Source: Aeromicrobium sp. (GTDB taxonomy: Bacteria > Actinomycetota > Actinomycetes > Propionibacteriales > Nocardioidaceae). Taken from it: a stretch of 33,264 nt of DNA. Under the pieces are notes generated by a model. It was not told the DNA's origin. It saw nothing but the letters and a program-made list of their open reading frames with translations, and ran no database searches. The position numbers and the translations under genes were made by a program. Of the stretch, positions 24,167-31,174 are shown one piece after another; the stretch's first letter is position 1, and each line of letters starts with the position of its first letter. The stretch spans positions 1 to 33,264 of the forward strand of contig JAOPXL010000230.1 in assembly GCA_025965175.1 (NCBI GenBank), given 5' to 3'.

Positions 24167-25198
24167 GTGGCCCGGCTGGAGCTCGGCCTCGACACGTTCG
24201 GCGACGTCACGTCCGGGCCCGACGGGGTCCCGCTGCCGTACGACCAGGTGATTCGCAACATCATCGAGCAGGCCGTGCTGGCCGACGAGCTGGGACTCGC
24301 GTTCTTCGGGGTCGGGGAGCACCACCGGGAGGACTTCGCCGTGACCGCGCCGGAGGTCGTCCTGGCGGCTATCGCGTCGCGCACCCAGCAGATCCACCTC
24401 GGCACGGCAGTGACGGTGCTGAGCTCGGACGACCCCATCCGGGTCTACGAGCGGTTCGCGACCCTCGACGCGGTGTCCAATGGGCGTGCCGAGGTGATCC
24501 TGGGCCGCGGCTCGTTCACCGAGTCGTTCCCGCTGTTCGGCTTCGACCTCGGCCAGTACGAGGAGCTGTTCGCCGAGAAGCTCGACCTGTTCGCCGCGCT
24601 CCGCTCGGAGGGGCCGGTCACCTGGGAAGGCAACCTCCGTCCACCGCTGGTCGGCCAGGAGGTCTACCCCAAGACGGCCTCGGGCTCCCTCATGACTTGG
24701 ATCGGCGTGGGCGGCAGCCCGGAGTCGGTCATCCGGGCCGCGCGCTACGGCATCCCGTTGATGCTCGCGATCATCGGTGGGCCGCCCGCGCAGTTCGCGC
24801 CGTTCGCCCAGCTCTACCGGCAGGCGCTCGAGCAGCTCGGCAAGCCGCAGCTGCCCGTCGGGGTGCACTCGCCCGGCCATGTCGCCGACACCGACGAGCA
24901 GGCCCGCGACGAGCTGTGGCCGCACTTCGCGGTGCAGCGCGAACGCATCGGTCGCGAGCGGGGCTGGCCGCCGCCGACGCGGAACGAGTTCGACGCGGGA
25001 GCGGGTCCCGACGGGGCGATCTACGTCGGCTCGCCCCAGACCGTCGCCGACAAGATCGTCCGCAACACCAAGATCCTGGGCCTCGACCGGTTCGACCTGA
25101 AGTTCAGCAACGGCACTCTCGGGCACGATCAGCTGATGCACAGCATCGAGCTCTACGGTCGCGAGGTCGCGCCGCTGGTGGACGAGGCGCTGGCATGA
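24167..25198 (+). CDS. LLM-class flavin-dependent oxidoreductase
   Basis: A 343-residue protein of the bacterial-luciferase-like monooxygenase family, using FMN or F420. Family blocks are LADELGLAFFGVGEHHREDFAVTAPEV in two adjoining parts and the later TWIGVGGSPESVIRAARYG. The GTG at 24167 is chosen because it directly follows the S4 gene stop and gives the usual start (ARLELGLDTFGDV); an upstream in-frame start would only add 39 low-complexity residues. Its stop overlaps the next start (ATGA). Substrate unknown. Confidence 0.88.
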   Translation: MARLELGLDTFGDVTSGPDGVPLPYDQVIRNIIEQAVLADELGLAFFGVGEHHREDFAVTAPEVVLAAIASRTQQIHLGTAVTVLSSDDPIRVYERFATLDAVSNGRAEVILGRGSFTESFPLFGFDLGQYEELFAEKLDLFAALRSEGPVTWEGNLRPPLVGQEVYPKTASGSLMTWIGVGGSPESVIRAARYGIPLMLAIIGGPPAQFAPFAQLYRQALEQLGKPQLPVGVHSPGHVADTDEQARDELWPHFAVQRERIGRERGWPPPTRNEFDAGAGPDGAIYVGSPQTVADKIVRNTKILGLDRFDLKFSNGTLGHDQLMHSIELYGREVAPLVDEALA

Positions 25199-26247
25199 CG
25201 TTCCCCGCCGCGCTCCCGGTTCCCCGCACACCCGACTCGATGGATGCCCCGCCGCTACGCTGGGCGATCCTCGGACCCGGATGGATCGCCGAGCAGCTCG
25301 TGGAGTCCCTGCACGCGCACACGCGCCAGGAGGTCGTCGCGGTCGGCTCGCGGTCCCTGGACCGGGCCCGCTCGTTCGCTGACCGTCACGGCATCGCGAC
25401 GGCGGTCGGCAGCTACGAGGAGCTCGTCGGCCTCGACGAGGTCGACATCGTGTACGTCGCGACACCCCACCCCTTGCACCTGCCGCACGCGCTCCTGGCG
25501 ATGGACGCGGGCAAGCACGTCCTGATCGAGAAGCCCATCGCGCTCAGCGCTGCCGAGGCCCGGCAGATCGCGTCGAGGGCGGCCGAGGCGGGGTTGTTCT
25601 GCGCCGAGGCGCTGTGGACGCTGTTCCTGCCCAAGTGGGACGTCCTGCGACAGGTCGTGGAGGGCGGGATGCTCGGCGAGCTGCGGTCGGTGCACACGAT
25701 CTACGGCGAGTACTTCACCGACGACCACCGGATCTTCGACGCGACCCTTGCCGGCGGGCCGCTGCTGGACCTCGGGACCTACCCACTGGCGTACGTCACC
25801 TCGCTGCTGGGTCCGGCGACGACGGTCGCCGCAGCCGGGGTCCCGGACCCACGCGGCGTCAACGGCCAGCTCGGCGCCACGATGGTGCACGGCGACACGA
25901 TGTCGGTCATCGCGACGACGGTCCACGGCTGGCCGCGCAACGAGATCACGATCATCGGCAGCGAGGGAGTCCTGACGGTCGAGGCGCTGCACAACTCGCC
26001 GGGGCCGCTCACCGTGACGTCCGCCGACCGCCGCGTCACCCTGACCCATGACGAGCCGTACGGCGACCAGGTGGCAGGGCTGCACTTCCAGGCGGCCGAG
26101 GCCGCGCGTCGCATCACGGCGAACGAGACCCAGACGCCGATCCGTCCGCTGGGCGCGTCGATCATCTCGCTGGAGGCGTCCGACGAGATCCGGCGCCAGG
26201 TCCAGATCTCGTTCGCCGCGGCCGGTCTGGTGGAGCAGCCGCACTAG
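25195..26247 (+). CDS. Gfo/Idh/MocA-family NAD(P)-dependent oxidoreductase
   Basis: A 350-residue sugar/polyol-type dehydrogenase. It has the Rossmann motif WAILGPGWIAEQLVESL, the family motif with catalytic-site Lys in GKHVLIEKPIALS, and a C-terminal alpha/beta domain containing LDLGTYPLAYV. The glycine motif is GPGWIA, as in trans-dihydrobenzenediol-dehydrogenase-like members. It is coupled to the LLM gene by an ATGA overlap. Its stop codon is part of the -10 hexamer of the next gene. Confidence 0.9.
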   Translation: MTFPAALPVPRTPDSMDAPPLRWAILGPGWIAEQLVESLHAHTRQEVVAVGSRSLDRARSFADRHGIATAVGSYEELVGLDEVDIVYVATPHPLHLPHALLAMDAGKHVLIEKPIALSAAEARQIASRAAEAGLFCAEALWTLFLPKWDVLRQVVEGGMLGELRSVHTIYGEYFTDDHRIFDATLAGGPLLDLGTYPLAYVTSLLGPATTVAAAGVPDPRGVNGQLGATMVHGDTMSVIATTVHGWPRNEITIIGSEGVLTVEALHNSPGPLTVTSADRRVTLTHDEPYGDQVAGLHFQAAEAARRITANETQTPIRPLGASIISLEASDEIRRQVQISFAAAGLVEQPH

Positions 26248-26250
26248 AGT
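26245..26250 (+). promoter_or_regulatory. -10 element overlapping a stop codon, leaderless layout
   Basis: TAGAGT, with last T at -7 relative to GTG 26257. The first three bases are also the TAG stop of the upstream gene. No Shine-Dalgarno sequence stands between. Confidence 0.6.
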
Positions 26251-26256
26251 GACGGC

Positions 26257-27078
26257 GTGCCAGAGCCGGAGCGCCACATCGAGATCGTGCCTGACCGTGA
26301 TCGACCCTCGGCGTACACCATCAAGATCGATGGCACCGACCAGTCTTACGTCGACCTGGACGATCCCCGCCGGCTCGAGTTCGACTACGTGCAGCGGATC
26401 GCCGACGTCATCGACGCGTACGGCGAGCCCGGGGCGCCGCAGCGGTTCGTCCACGTCGGGGGAGCGGCGCTGACCGTGCCGCGCTACGTCGCTGCGACCC
26501 GGCCGCGGTCCGCGCAGGTCGTGCTGGAGCCCGACGAGCAGGTCACTGCGATGGTGCGTGAGGAGCTGCCGCTGCCACGACACAGCGGCATCAAGGTGCG
26601 CCCCGTCGACGGGCGCACCGGGATCGCTGCCCTGCGCGACGACTTCGCCGAGATCGTGGTGGTGGACGCGTTCGACGGGGCGCGGATCCCGGCCGATCTC
26701 GGGACTGCGGAGTTCTTCGCCGAACTGGCGCGGGTCGTTGTGCCGGAGGGCCTCGTGCTGCTCAACCTCGCGGACAAGGCGCCGTTCCCGTACGTCCGAC
26801 GGGTCGTCCGCGGCGTGTGCGACTCGTTCGCGCAGGCCATGATCAGTGCCGAGCCGGCGACGCTCAAGGGCCGGCGGTTCGGCAACGTGCTGGTCGTGGC
26901 GTCCCAGCGGCCGCTGCCCTGGGAGGCGCTGGCCCGGCGGGCCGCGAGCTCCCCGTTCCCCTACCGCGTCATGCCCTATCGCGATGTCGTGGAGAAGCTC
27001 GCCGCAAAGACCCCCTTCACCGACGAGGACAGCGAGCGCTCACCCGCCCCACCCGGTGGAGCCACCTTCTTCAGCTGA
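26257..27078 (+). CDS. Spermidine synthase-like protein
   Basis: A 273-residue protein with the SAM/dcSAM-binding Rossmann fold of spermidine synthases: FVHVGGAALTVPRYVAATRP, then VVLEPDEQV and IVVVDAFDGARIP. The usual GGG of aminopropyltransferases reads GGA here, and the typical N-terminal beta domain is short, so true aminopropyl transfer is uncertain. A small methyltransferase-like role is possible. The GTG start is supported by the TAGAGT hexamer at -12 to -7. Confidence 0.82.
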   Translation: MPEPERHIEIVPDRDRPSAYTIKIDGTDQSYVDLDDPRRLEFDYVQRIADVIDAYGEPGAPQRFVHVGGAALTVPRYVAATRPRSAQVVLEPDEQVTAMVREELPLPRHSGIKVRPVDGRTGIAALRDDFAEIVVVDAFDGARIPADLGTAEFFAELARVVVPEGLVLLNLADKAPFPYVRRVVRGVCDSFAQAMISAEPATLKGRRFGNVLVVASQRPLPWEALARRAASSPFPYRVMPYRDVVEKLAAKTPFTDEDSERSPAPPGGATFFS

Positions 27079-27091
27079 CGGGCCCCCACCG

Positions 27092-27175
27092 GGATCCGCG
27101 ACTGGCGCAAGATGAAGAAAATGGGACGGTGTGTCGTCCACAATTGCGCCGCTCGAGGACAGAATTGCGCCACTC
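27092..27175 (+). repeat. 84-bp interspersed repeat, left copy
   Basis: Matches the reverse complement of 28038-28121 at 74 of 84 positions. The 76-bp core (27100-27175) has imperfect 11-bp terminal inverted repeats (GACTGGCGCAA and TTGCGCCACTC). A further TTGCGCCGCTC lies at 27144-27154, 21 bp from the terminal one. It fills the space between two convergent genes and could be a miniature transposable element or a repetitive intergenic element. Confidence 0.8.
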
Positions 27176-27179
27176 CCGG

Positions 27180-27986
27180 TCAGTCGGGCGTACGTCCGAG
27201 GGTGTGGCGGACGTCCTGCCGCAGGGACGGGACGCCGTCGAGCAGCGCGTCGGCCCGGGCGAGCAGGCCAGGAAGATCGTCGTCGGGCACGAAGGTCCAC
27301 ATCATCCGTTGGCCGACGCTCATGCTCCAACGCTGCCAGGCGGCACTGTCGGCGAGCGAGATCGTCACCGGCTGGGTCACGCTCCGGACGTCGGCGGCCC
27401 CGCTGTCGGTCAGGAGCTGCTCGAAGGCGGTGTCGCTGGCGAACGGCCCGCGCTTGCCGGTCGTCCGGGCGTCGAGCACGTCGGGCGGGAGGTACGGATC
27501 GAAGAGCTCGTCGAGCCCGCTCCACACCTCGTCCTGCGCTCCGAACGTCGTCAGGCCGATGCGTCCGCCCGGCACGAGGAGGTCGACCCACCGGCGTAGG
27601 GCTTCGGGCGGGTCCGGGAGGAAGAACAGCACGAGAGACGCGGCCACGACGTCGACGGACCGCGGCTCGTACGTCGGCTCGGCGGCGTTCATGAGGCTCA
27701 CGTTCACCTGGCGCAGGTCGGCGGTGAGTCCGGACGTCAGGTTGACCATTGCGGGTGAGATGTCGCAGGCACGGACCGATCCGTCCGTCCCGACGGCCTC
27801 GGCGAGCGGCAGCGTCAACGCGCCCCGTCCGCAACCGAGCTCGACCACCGACTCGCCGGGACGAGGGTCCAGCAGTCCGACCAGGTGGTGCGCGATCGGC
27901 TGGAAGAAGTCGACGCCGACCTGGTCGTACGTCGGTGCGACGGCGTCGAACAGCCCGGCAACTCGGGCGATCCGGTCCGGCATCAT
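27180..27986 (-). CDS. Class I SAM-dependent methyltransferase between two inverted repeats
   Basis: A 268-residue methyltransferase of the UbiE/Coq5-like type. The N-terminus ARVAGLFDAVAPTYDQVG is characteristic, and motif I is ESVVELGCGRGALT, followed by VRACDISPAMVN and LVPGGRIGLTTFG. Substrate unknown. The ATG at 27986 is preferred because GATGAT stands at -12 to -7 and homologues begin close to this point; TTG 28022 would extend it by 12 residues. The gene is bracketed at both ends by inverted 84-bp repeats and is on the opposite strand to its left neighbour, which suggests insertion as a cassette. Confidence 0.85.
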   Translation of the reverse strand: MMPDRIARVAGLFDAVAPTYDQVGVDFFQPIAHHLVGLLDPRPGESVVELGCGRGALTLPLAEAVGTDGSVRACDISPAMVNLTSGLTADLRQVNVSLMNAAEPTYEPRSVDVVAASLVLFFLPDPPEALRRWVDLLVPGGRIGLTTFGAQDEVWSGLDELFDPYLPPDVLDARTTGKRGPFASDTAFEQLLTDSGAADVRSVTQPVTISLADSAAWQRWSMSVGQRMMWTFVPDDDLPGLLARADALLDGVPSLRQDVRHTLGRTPD

Positions 27987-28037
27987 CCTCGGATCATCAA
28001 CCCGCCCACCGATCCCGGTCAACCGGTGCGTTCCGCC

Positions 28038-28121
28038 GAGTGGCGCAAACCTGTCCTCGAGCGGCGCAGATCTGGACGAAACCCTGTCTCATTTTCTTCA
28101 TCTTGCGCCACTCGCGGATCC
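28038..28121 (-). repeat. 84-bp interspersed repeat, right copy (inverted)
   Basis: Inverted partner of 27092-27175. Its 76-bp core (28038-28113) has perfect 11-bp terminal inverted repeats GAGTGGCGCAA/TTGCGCCACTC. It lies upstream of the methyltransferase start and just after the stop of the ornithine aminotransferase gene. No target duplication is visible around it. Confidence 0.8.
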
Positions 28122-28143
28122 AGTGGCGGATTCGGGGGGCGGG

Positions 28144-29355
28144 TCAGGCGTTGAGGGACTCGGCCAACGCGTCGACGGCCTGGTCGATCTCTTCCTTGGT
28201 GATGACCAGGGGCGGGGCGATGCGGAGCGTACGCTCGTGCGTCTCCTTGCACAGCACGCCGCGGTCTCGCAGTGCCATCGACACCTCGCGTCCGGTCTTG
28301 GCCCGCGGATCGATGTCGACGCCGGCCCACAGCCCGCGCCCGCGGACCGTGGCGATGCCCTTGCCCACGAGCTCGTCGAGGCGACCGTGCAGGTAGCGGC
28401 CGAGCTCCTGCGAGCGGGTCTGGAACTCACCCGTCGCGAGCAGCTCGACGACGGCCCGTCCCACGGCGCACGCGACGGGGTAGCCGCCGAACGTCGACCC
28501 GTGCTGGCCGGGCTTGAGCACGCCGAGGACGTCCGTGCGGCCCACGACGGCCGAGACCGGGATGATGCCGCCGCCGAGGGCTTTGCCGAGCGTGTAGAGG
28601 TCGGCGCGTACGTCGTCGTGGTCGAGGGCGAACAGCTTGCCTGTGCGGGCCAGGCCCGACTGGATCTCGTCGGCGATCATCAGGACATTGTTGTCGTCGC
28701 AGAGGCGGCGGACGCCGGAGAAGAAGCCCGCCGGGGGCACGATGACGCCGGCCTCGCCCTGGATCGGCTCCATGAGGATCGCGGCAGTGTTGGGGGTGAT
28801 CGCGTCGCTGATCGCCTGCAGGTCGCCGTAGGGGACCGTGATGAACCCCGGCGTGAACGGTCCGTAGTTGTCGTGCGCGACCGGGTCGTCGGAGAACGAC
28901 ACGATCGTCGTGGTGCGGCCGTGGAAGTTCCCGGCGGCGACGATGATCTCGGCGCTGTCGAACGCGACCCCCTTGACCTCGTAGGCCCACTTGCGCGAGA
29001 CCTTGATCGCCGACTCGACGGCCTCGGCGCCGGTGTTCATCGTCAAGACCATCTCGGTCTGGGTCAACTCGGCCAGCTCGCGGCAGAAGGCACCGAACTG
29101 GTCGTTGTGGAATGCGCGGGACGTCAGCGTCAGCCGGTCTAGCTGGTCGCGGGCCGCCGCGACGAGGGCCGGGTGGCGGTGCCCGAAGTTGAGCGCCGAG
29201 TAGCCGGACAGGAAGTCCAGGTAGCGGTTGCCGTCGACGTCGGTGACCCACGCACCCTCCGCCTCGGAGATGACCACGGGCAGGGGGTGGTAGTTGTGCG
29301 CCCCCCACTCCTCGTCGAGCTTGATGAAGGAAGAGGTCAGTCCGTGATCAGCCAT
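28144..29355 (-). CDS. rocD: Ornithine--oxo-acid transaminase
   Basis: A 403-residue PLP-dependent class III aminotransferase that converts ornithine and 2-oxoglutarate to glutamate semialdehyde and glutamate in arginine/proline catabolism. Specific blocks include GAHNYHPLPVV near the start, MNTGAEAVESAIK, ADEIQSGLARTGK and the PLP-lysine motif TLGKALGGG. These fit ornithine aminotransferase better than acetylornithine aminotransferase. The ATG at 29355 is chosen because TACCGT stands at -12 to -7; an upstream in-frame start at 29388 would overlap that promoter. No arginase gene is nearby. Confidence 0.9.
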   Translation of the reverse strand: MADHGLTSSFIKLDEEWGAHNYHPLPVVISEAEGAWVTDVDGNRYLDFLSGYSALNFGHRHPALVAAARDQLDRLTLTSRAFHNDQFGAFCRELAELTQTEMVLTMNTGAEAVESAIKVSRKWAYEVKGVAFDSAEIIVAAGNFHGRTTTIVSFSDDPVAHDNYGPFTPGFITVPYGDLQAISDAITPNTAAILMEPIQGEAGVIVPPAGFFSGVRRLCDDNNVLMIADEIQSGLARTGKLFALDHDDVRADLYTLGKALGGGIIPVSAVVGRTDVLGVLKPGQHGSTFGGYPVACAVGRAVVELLATGEFQTRSQELGRYLHGRLDELVGKGIATVRGRGLWAGVDIDPRAKTGREVSMALRDRGVLCKETHERTLRIAPPLVITKEEIDQAVDALAESLNA

Positions 29356-29361
29356 GCGGCC

Positions 29362-29367
29362 ACGGTA
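29362..29367 (-). promoter_or_regulatory. -10 element of rocD, leaderless layout
   Basis: Minus-strand TACCGT ends 6 bases before ATG 29355, with GGCCGC between and no Shine-Dalgarno sequence. Confidence 0.6.
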
Positions 29368-29420
29368 CAAGCCCGCCCGGTCAGGCACGTGCCCGTGGCA
29401 TCGTAGCCGCCGCGGCTCGA

Positions 29421-29426
29421 TACCCT
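29421..29426 (+). promoter_or_regulatory. -10 element of the copper operon
   Basis: TACCCT, last T at -7 relative to GTG 29433. GAGGGG follows but touches the start codon. This would be the promoter for the membrane-protein/ycnI/copC/copD operon. Confidence 0.55.
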
Positions 29427-29432
29427 GAGGGG

Positions 29433-29960
29433 GTGCCTGCCTCGGACCCCGCGTACGCCCTGCGTCCGCTCGACGGGCCCGTGAGGCTGATCAGGTCCCT
29501 TGCCGCCGCGGTGGTGTGCGTCGCCGCCGCGGCGATCGGTCACCGGTCGGCGGGCGGCCCGCTGCCGGCCACCGCGGTGCTGGCCGTGCTCGCCGGGGCT
29601 TCGGCGATCACCTGGCTGCTGGCCGCGCGACGCGTGACGCCCGGTCAGCTCGTCGGCCTGCTGGCGCTGTGCCAGGTCGGTGTGCACCTCGGGGCCTCGA
29701 CGGGGGAGATGACGATGGGTGCCGGCATGGTCGCCGCTCACGTCCTGGCGACGGCCGTGAGCGCGCTGGTGCTGGCTCGTGGCGAGGCGTTCGTCTGGCA
29801 CCTCGCCGAGCGCCTCGGTCTGCGGCTCGCCCCGTTGCGCCTCGCGACGAAGGCACTGCCGACCACGCGGGGCCCTGTGATGACCGCGGCGCCCCGGTCG
29901 CTCCAGGACGTTCGTCTCGCGCACTCGCGCGTGCTGAGAGGTCCGCCGGCCGGGGCCTGA
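29433..29960 (+). CDS. Small integral membrane protein of a copper operon, unknown function
   Basis: A 175-residue protein with about four hydrophobic segments between residues 20 and 120 and a hydrophilic C-terminus. The third segment begins CQVGVHLGASTGEMTMGAGMVAAHV and concentrates His, Met and Cys, ligands typical for copper(I). I recall similar unnamed proteins beside ycnI and copC in other actinobacteria, but do not know a function. It is the first gene of the operon, 37 bp before ycnI, with a GTG start backed by the TACCCT hexamer. Confidence 0.75.
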   Translation: MPASDPAYALRPLDGPVRLIRSLAAAVVCVAAAAIGHRSAGGPLPATAVLAVLAGASAITWLLAARRVTPGQLVGLLALCQVGVHLGASTGEMTMGAGMVAAHVLATAVSALVLARGEAFVWHLAERLGLRLAPLRLATKALPTTRGPVMTAAPRSLQDVRLAHSRVLRGPPAGA

Positions 29961-29997
29961 CCCCACTGCACCCTCCTCTCGAACCAGGAAGTTCCCC

Positions 29998-30672
29998 ATG
30001 ACCCGCACCACCGCGCTGCTCTCCGCTGCGCTCCTGACCACTGCCCTTGTGACTGTGGCCGGTCCCGCCTCCGCCCACGTCGGGGTCTCGACGACCGACG
30101 CCGCCCAAGGCGGATACGGCAAGGCGGTCTTCCGCGTCCCCAACGAGTCCGACAAGGCCGCCACGACCAAGGTCGTCGTGACGCTGCCGGCCGACCAGCC
30201 GTTCGCGTTCGCCACCGCCGGCGCCAAGCCGGGCTGGAGCGTCAAGGTCCGCAAGGCGACGCTTGACAAGCCCACCAAGGTCGGCGACTTCGACCTGACC
30301 GAGGCGGTCCGCACGATCACCTGGACCGCGGACGGCGCGGGGATCCCGGTCGGGCAGTTCGACGAGTTCGCCCTGTCCGGCGGACCGTTCCCGACCGCCG
30401 ACGACATCACGTTCACCGCCGAGCAGACCTACGATGACGGCACGACGGTGGCGTGGGACCAACCGCAGACCGGGGACGAGGAGCCCGAGCACCCGGCGCC
30501 TGTCCTCGCCCTCGCCGAGGCGACGGCCGGTGGCCACGGCGCTGTCGCCGACAAGCACGAGGAGGCGCCCGACGACGACAACGACCTGGGTGTCTGGCTC
30601 GGCGGCGCCGCCCTCGCGGTGGCTCTGGCGGCGCTGGTTGTTGCCCTGCGGGAGAATCGACGTCGTGCGTAA
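29998..30672 (+). CDS. ycnI: YcnI family copper-binding membrane-anchored protein
   Basis: A 224-residue exported protein. The signal peptide ends ASA-26 and the mature protein starts with His27 (HVGVST), the N-terminal histidine that binds copper in YcnI/DUF1775 domains. The domain runs to about 165. An acidic/His linker (EEPEHPAPV, DKHEEAPDDDND) then leads to a single C-terminal membrane helix (about 198-218) and a short basic tail. AGGA stands 8 bases before the ATG. It probably passes copper outside the cell to CopC/CopD. The copC start overlaps its 3' end by 8 bases. Confidence 0.92.
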   Translation: MTRTTALLSAALLTTALVTVAGPASAHVGVSTTDAAQGGYGKAVFRVPNESDKAATTKVVVTLPADQPFAFATAGAKPGWSVKVRKATLDKPTKVGDFDLTEAVRTITWTADGAGIPVGQFDEFALSGGPFPTADDITFTAEQTYDDGTTVAWDQPQTGDEEPEHPAPVLALAEATAGGHGAVADKHEEAPDDDNDLGVWLGGAALAVALAALVVALRENRRRA

Positions 30673-31174
30673 CGTCCTGCTCCGCGGAGGGCTCCTGGCC
30701 CTCGTCGCGCTCGTCCTCGGGGCCGGGCCGGCCAGCGCCCATGCGGCGCTGGTCGGCTCCGACCCCGAGGACGGCGCAACCCTCGCGACGGCTCCGCGTG
30801 CGGTAACCCTGACCTTCAGCGAGAACGTCGGCAACGGCCAGCTCGTGGCGACGGCTCCCGACGGGTCCAAGGTCGAGGTCAGTGGCACCCGCACGAGCGA
30901 CCGCACGCTCAGCGGATCACTGGACGACGTCGATCAGCGCGGGACGTTCACGCTGGCCTACCGGGTCCTGTCGGCGGACGGGCACCCCGTGTCCGGCACG
31001 ATCACGTACGACGTCACGTCGGGCCGGGCCGTCGAGCAGACCACCGAGCCGAGGTCGGAGACTTTCATCCACCGTCACAGCGGGCACCTGTTCTGGGGCA
31101 TCCTCGCGGCCGCCGTCGCGATCGCCCTGCTGCTCGTCCCCTTGAGGAGGCACGATGACACAGACCGTGCGTGA
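30665..31174 (+). CDS. copC: CopC domain copper-binding protein
   Basis: A 169-residue exported protein. The signal peptide ends before His26 (ASA-HAALVGSDP), the first copper(II) ligand of CopC. The beta-sandwich domain (SDPEDGATLATAP through GHPVSGTITYDV) includes DGHPV, a conserved copper-site block. A C-terminal membrane helix (HLFWGILAAAVAIALLLVPL) anchors it, common in actinobacterial forms. The GTG at 30665 overlaps the ycnI stop and avoids a long non-family extension. It overlaps copD by 20 bases. Confidence 0.92.
   Translation: MRNVLLRGGLLALVALVLGAGPASAHAALVGSDPEDGATLATAPRAVTLTFSENVGNGQLVATAPDGSKVEVSGTRTSDRTLSGSLDDVDQRGTFTLAYRVLSADGHPVSGTITYDVTSGRAVEQTTEPRSETFIHRHSGHLFWGILAAAVAIALLLVPLRRHDDTDRA

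Noticed and set aside
27092-28121. Target-site duplications around the 76-bp repeat cores
   Set aside because: Flanking bases of the two copies were compared and no matching short direct repeats were found, so transposition is not demonstrated.
27112-29142. A 676-codon plus-strand open frame across the methyltransferase and rocD
   Set aside because: Antisense to two well-supported genes, low-complexity translation, and it crosses both 84-bp repeats.
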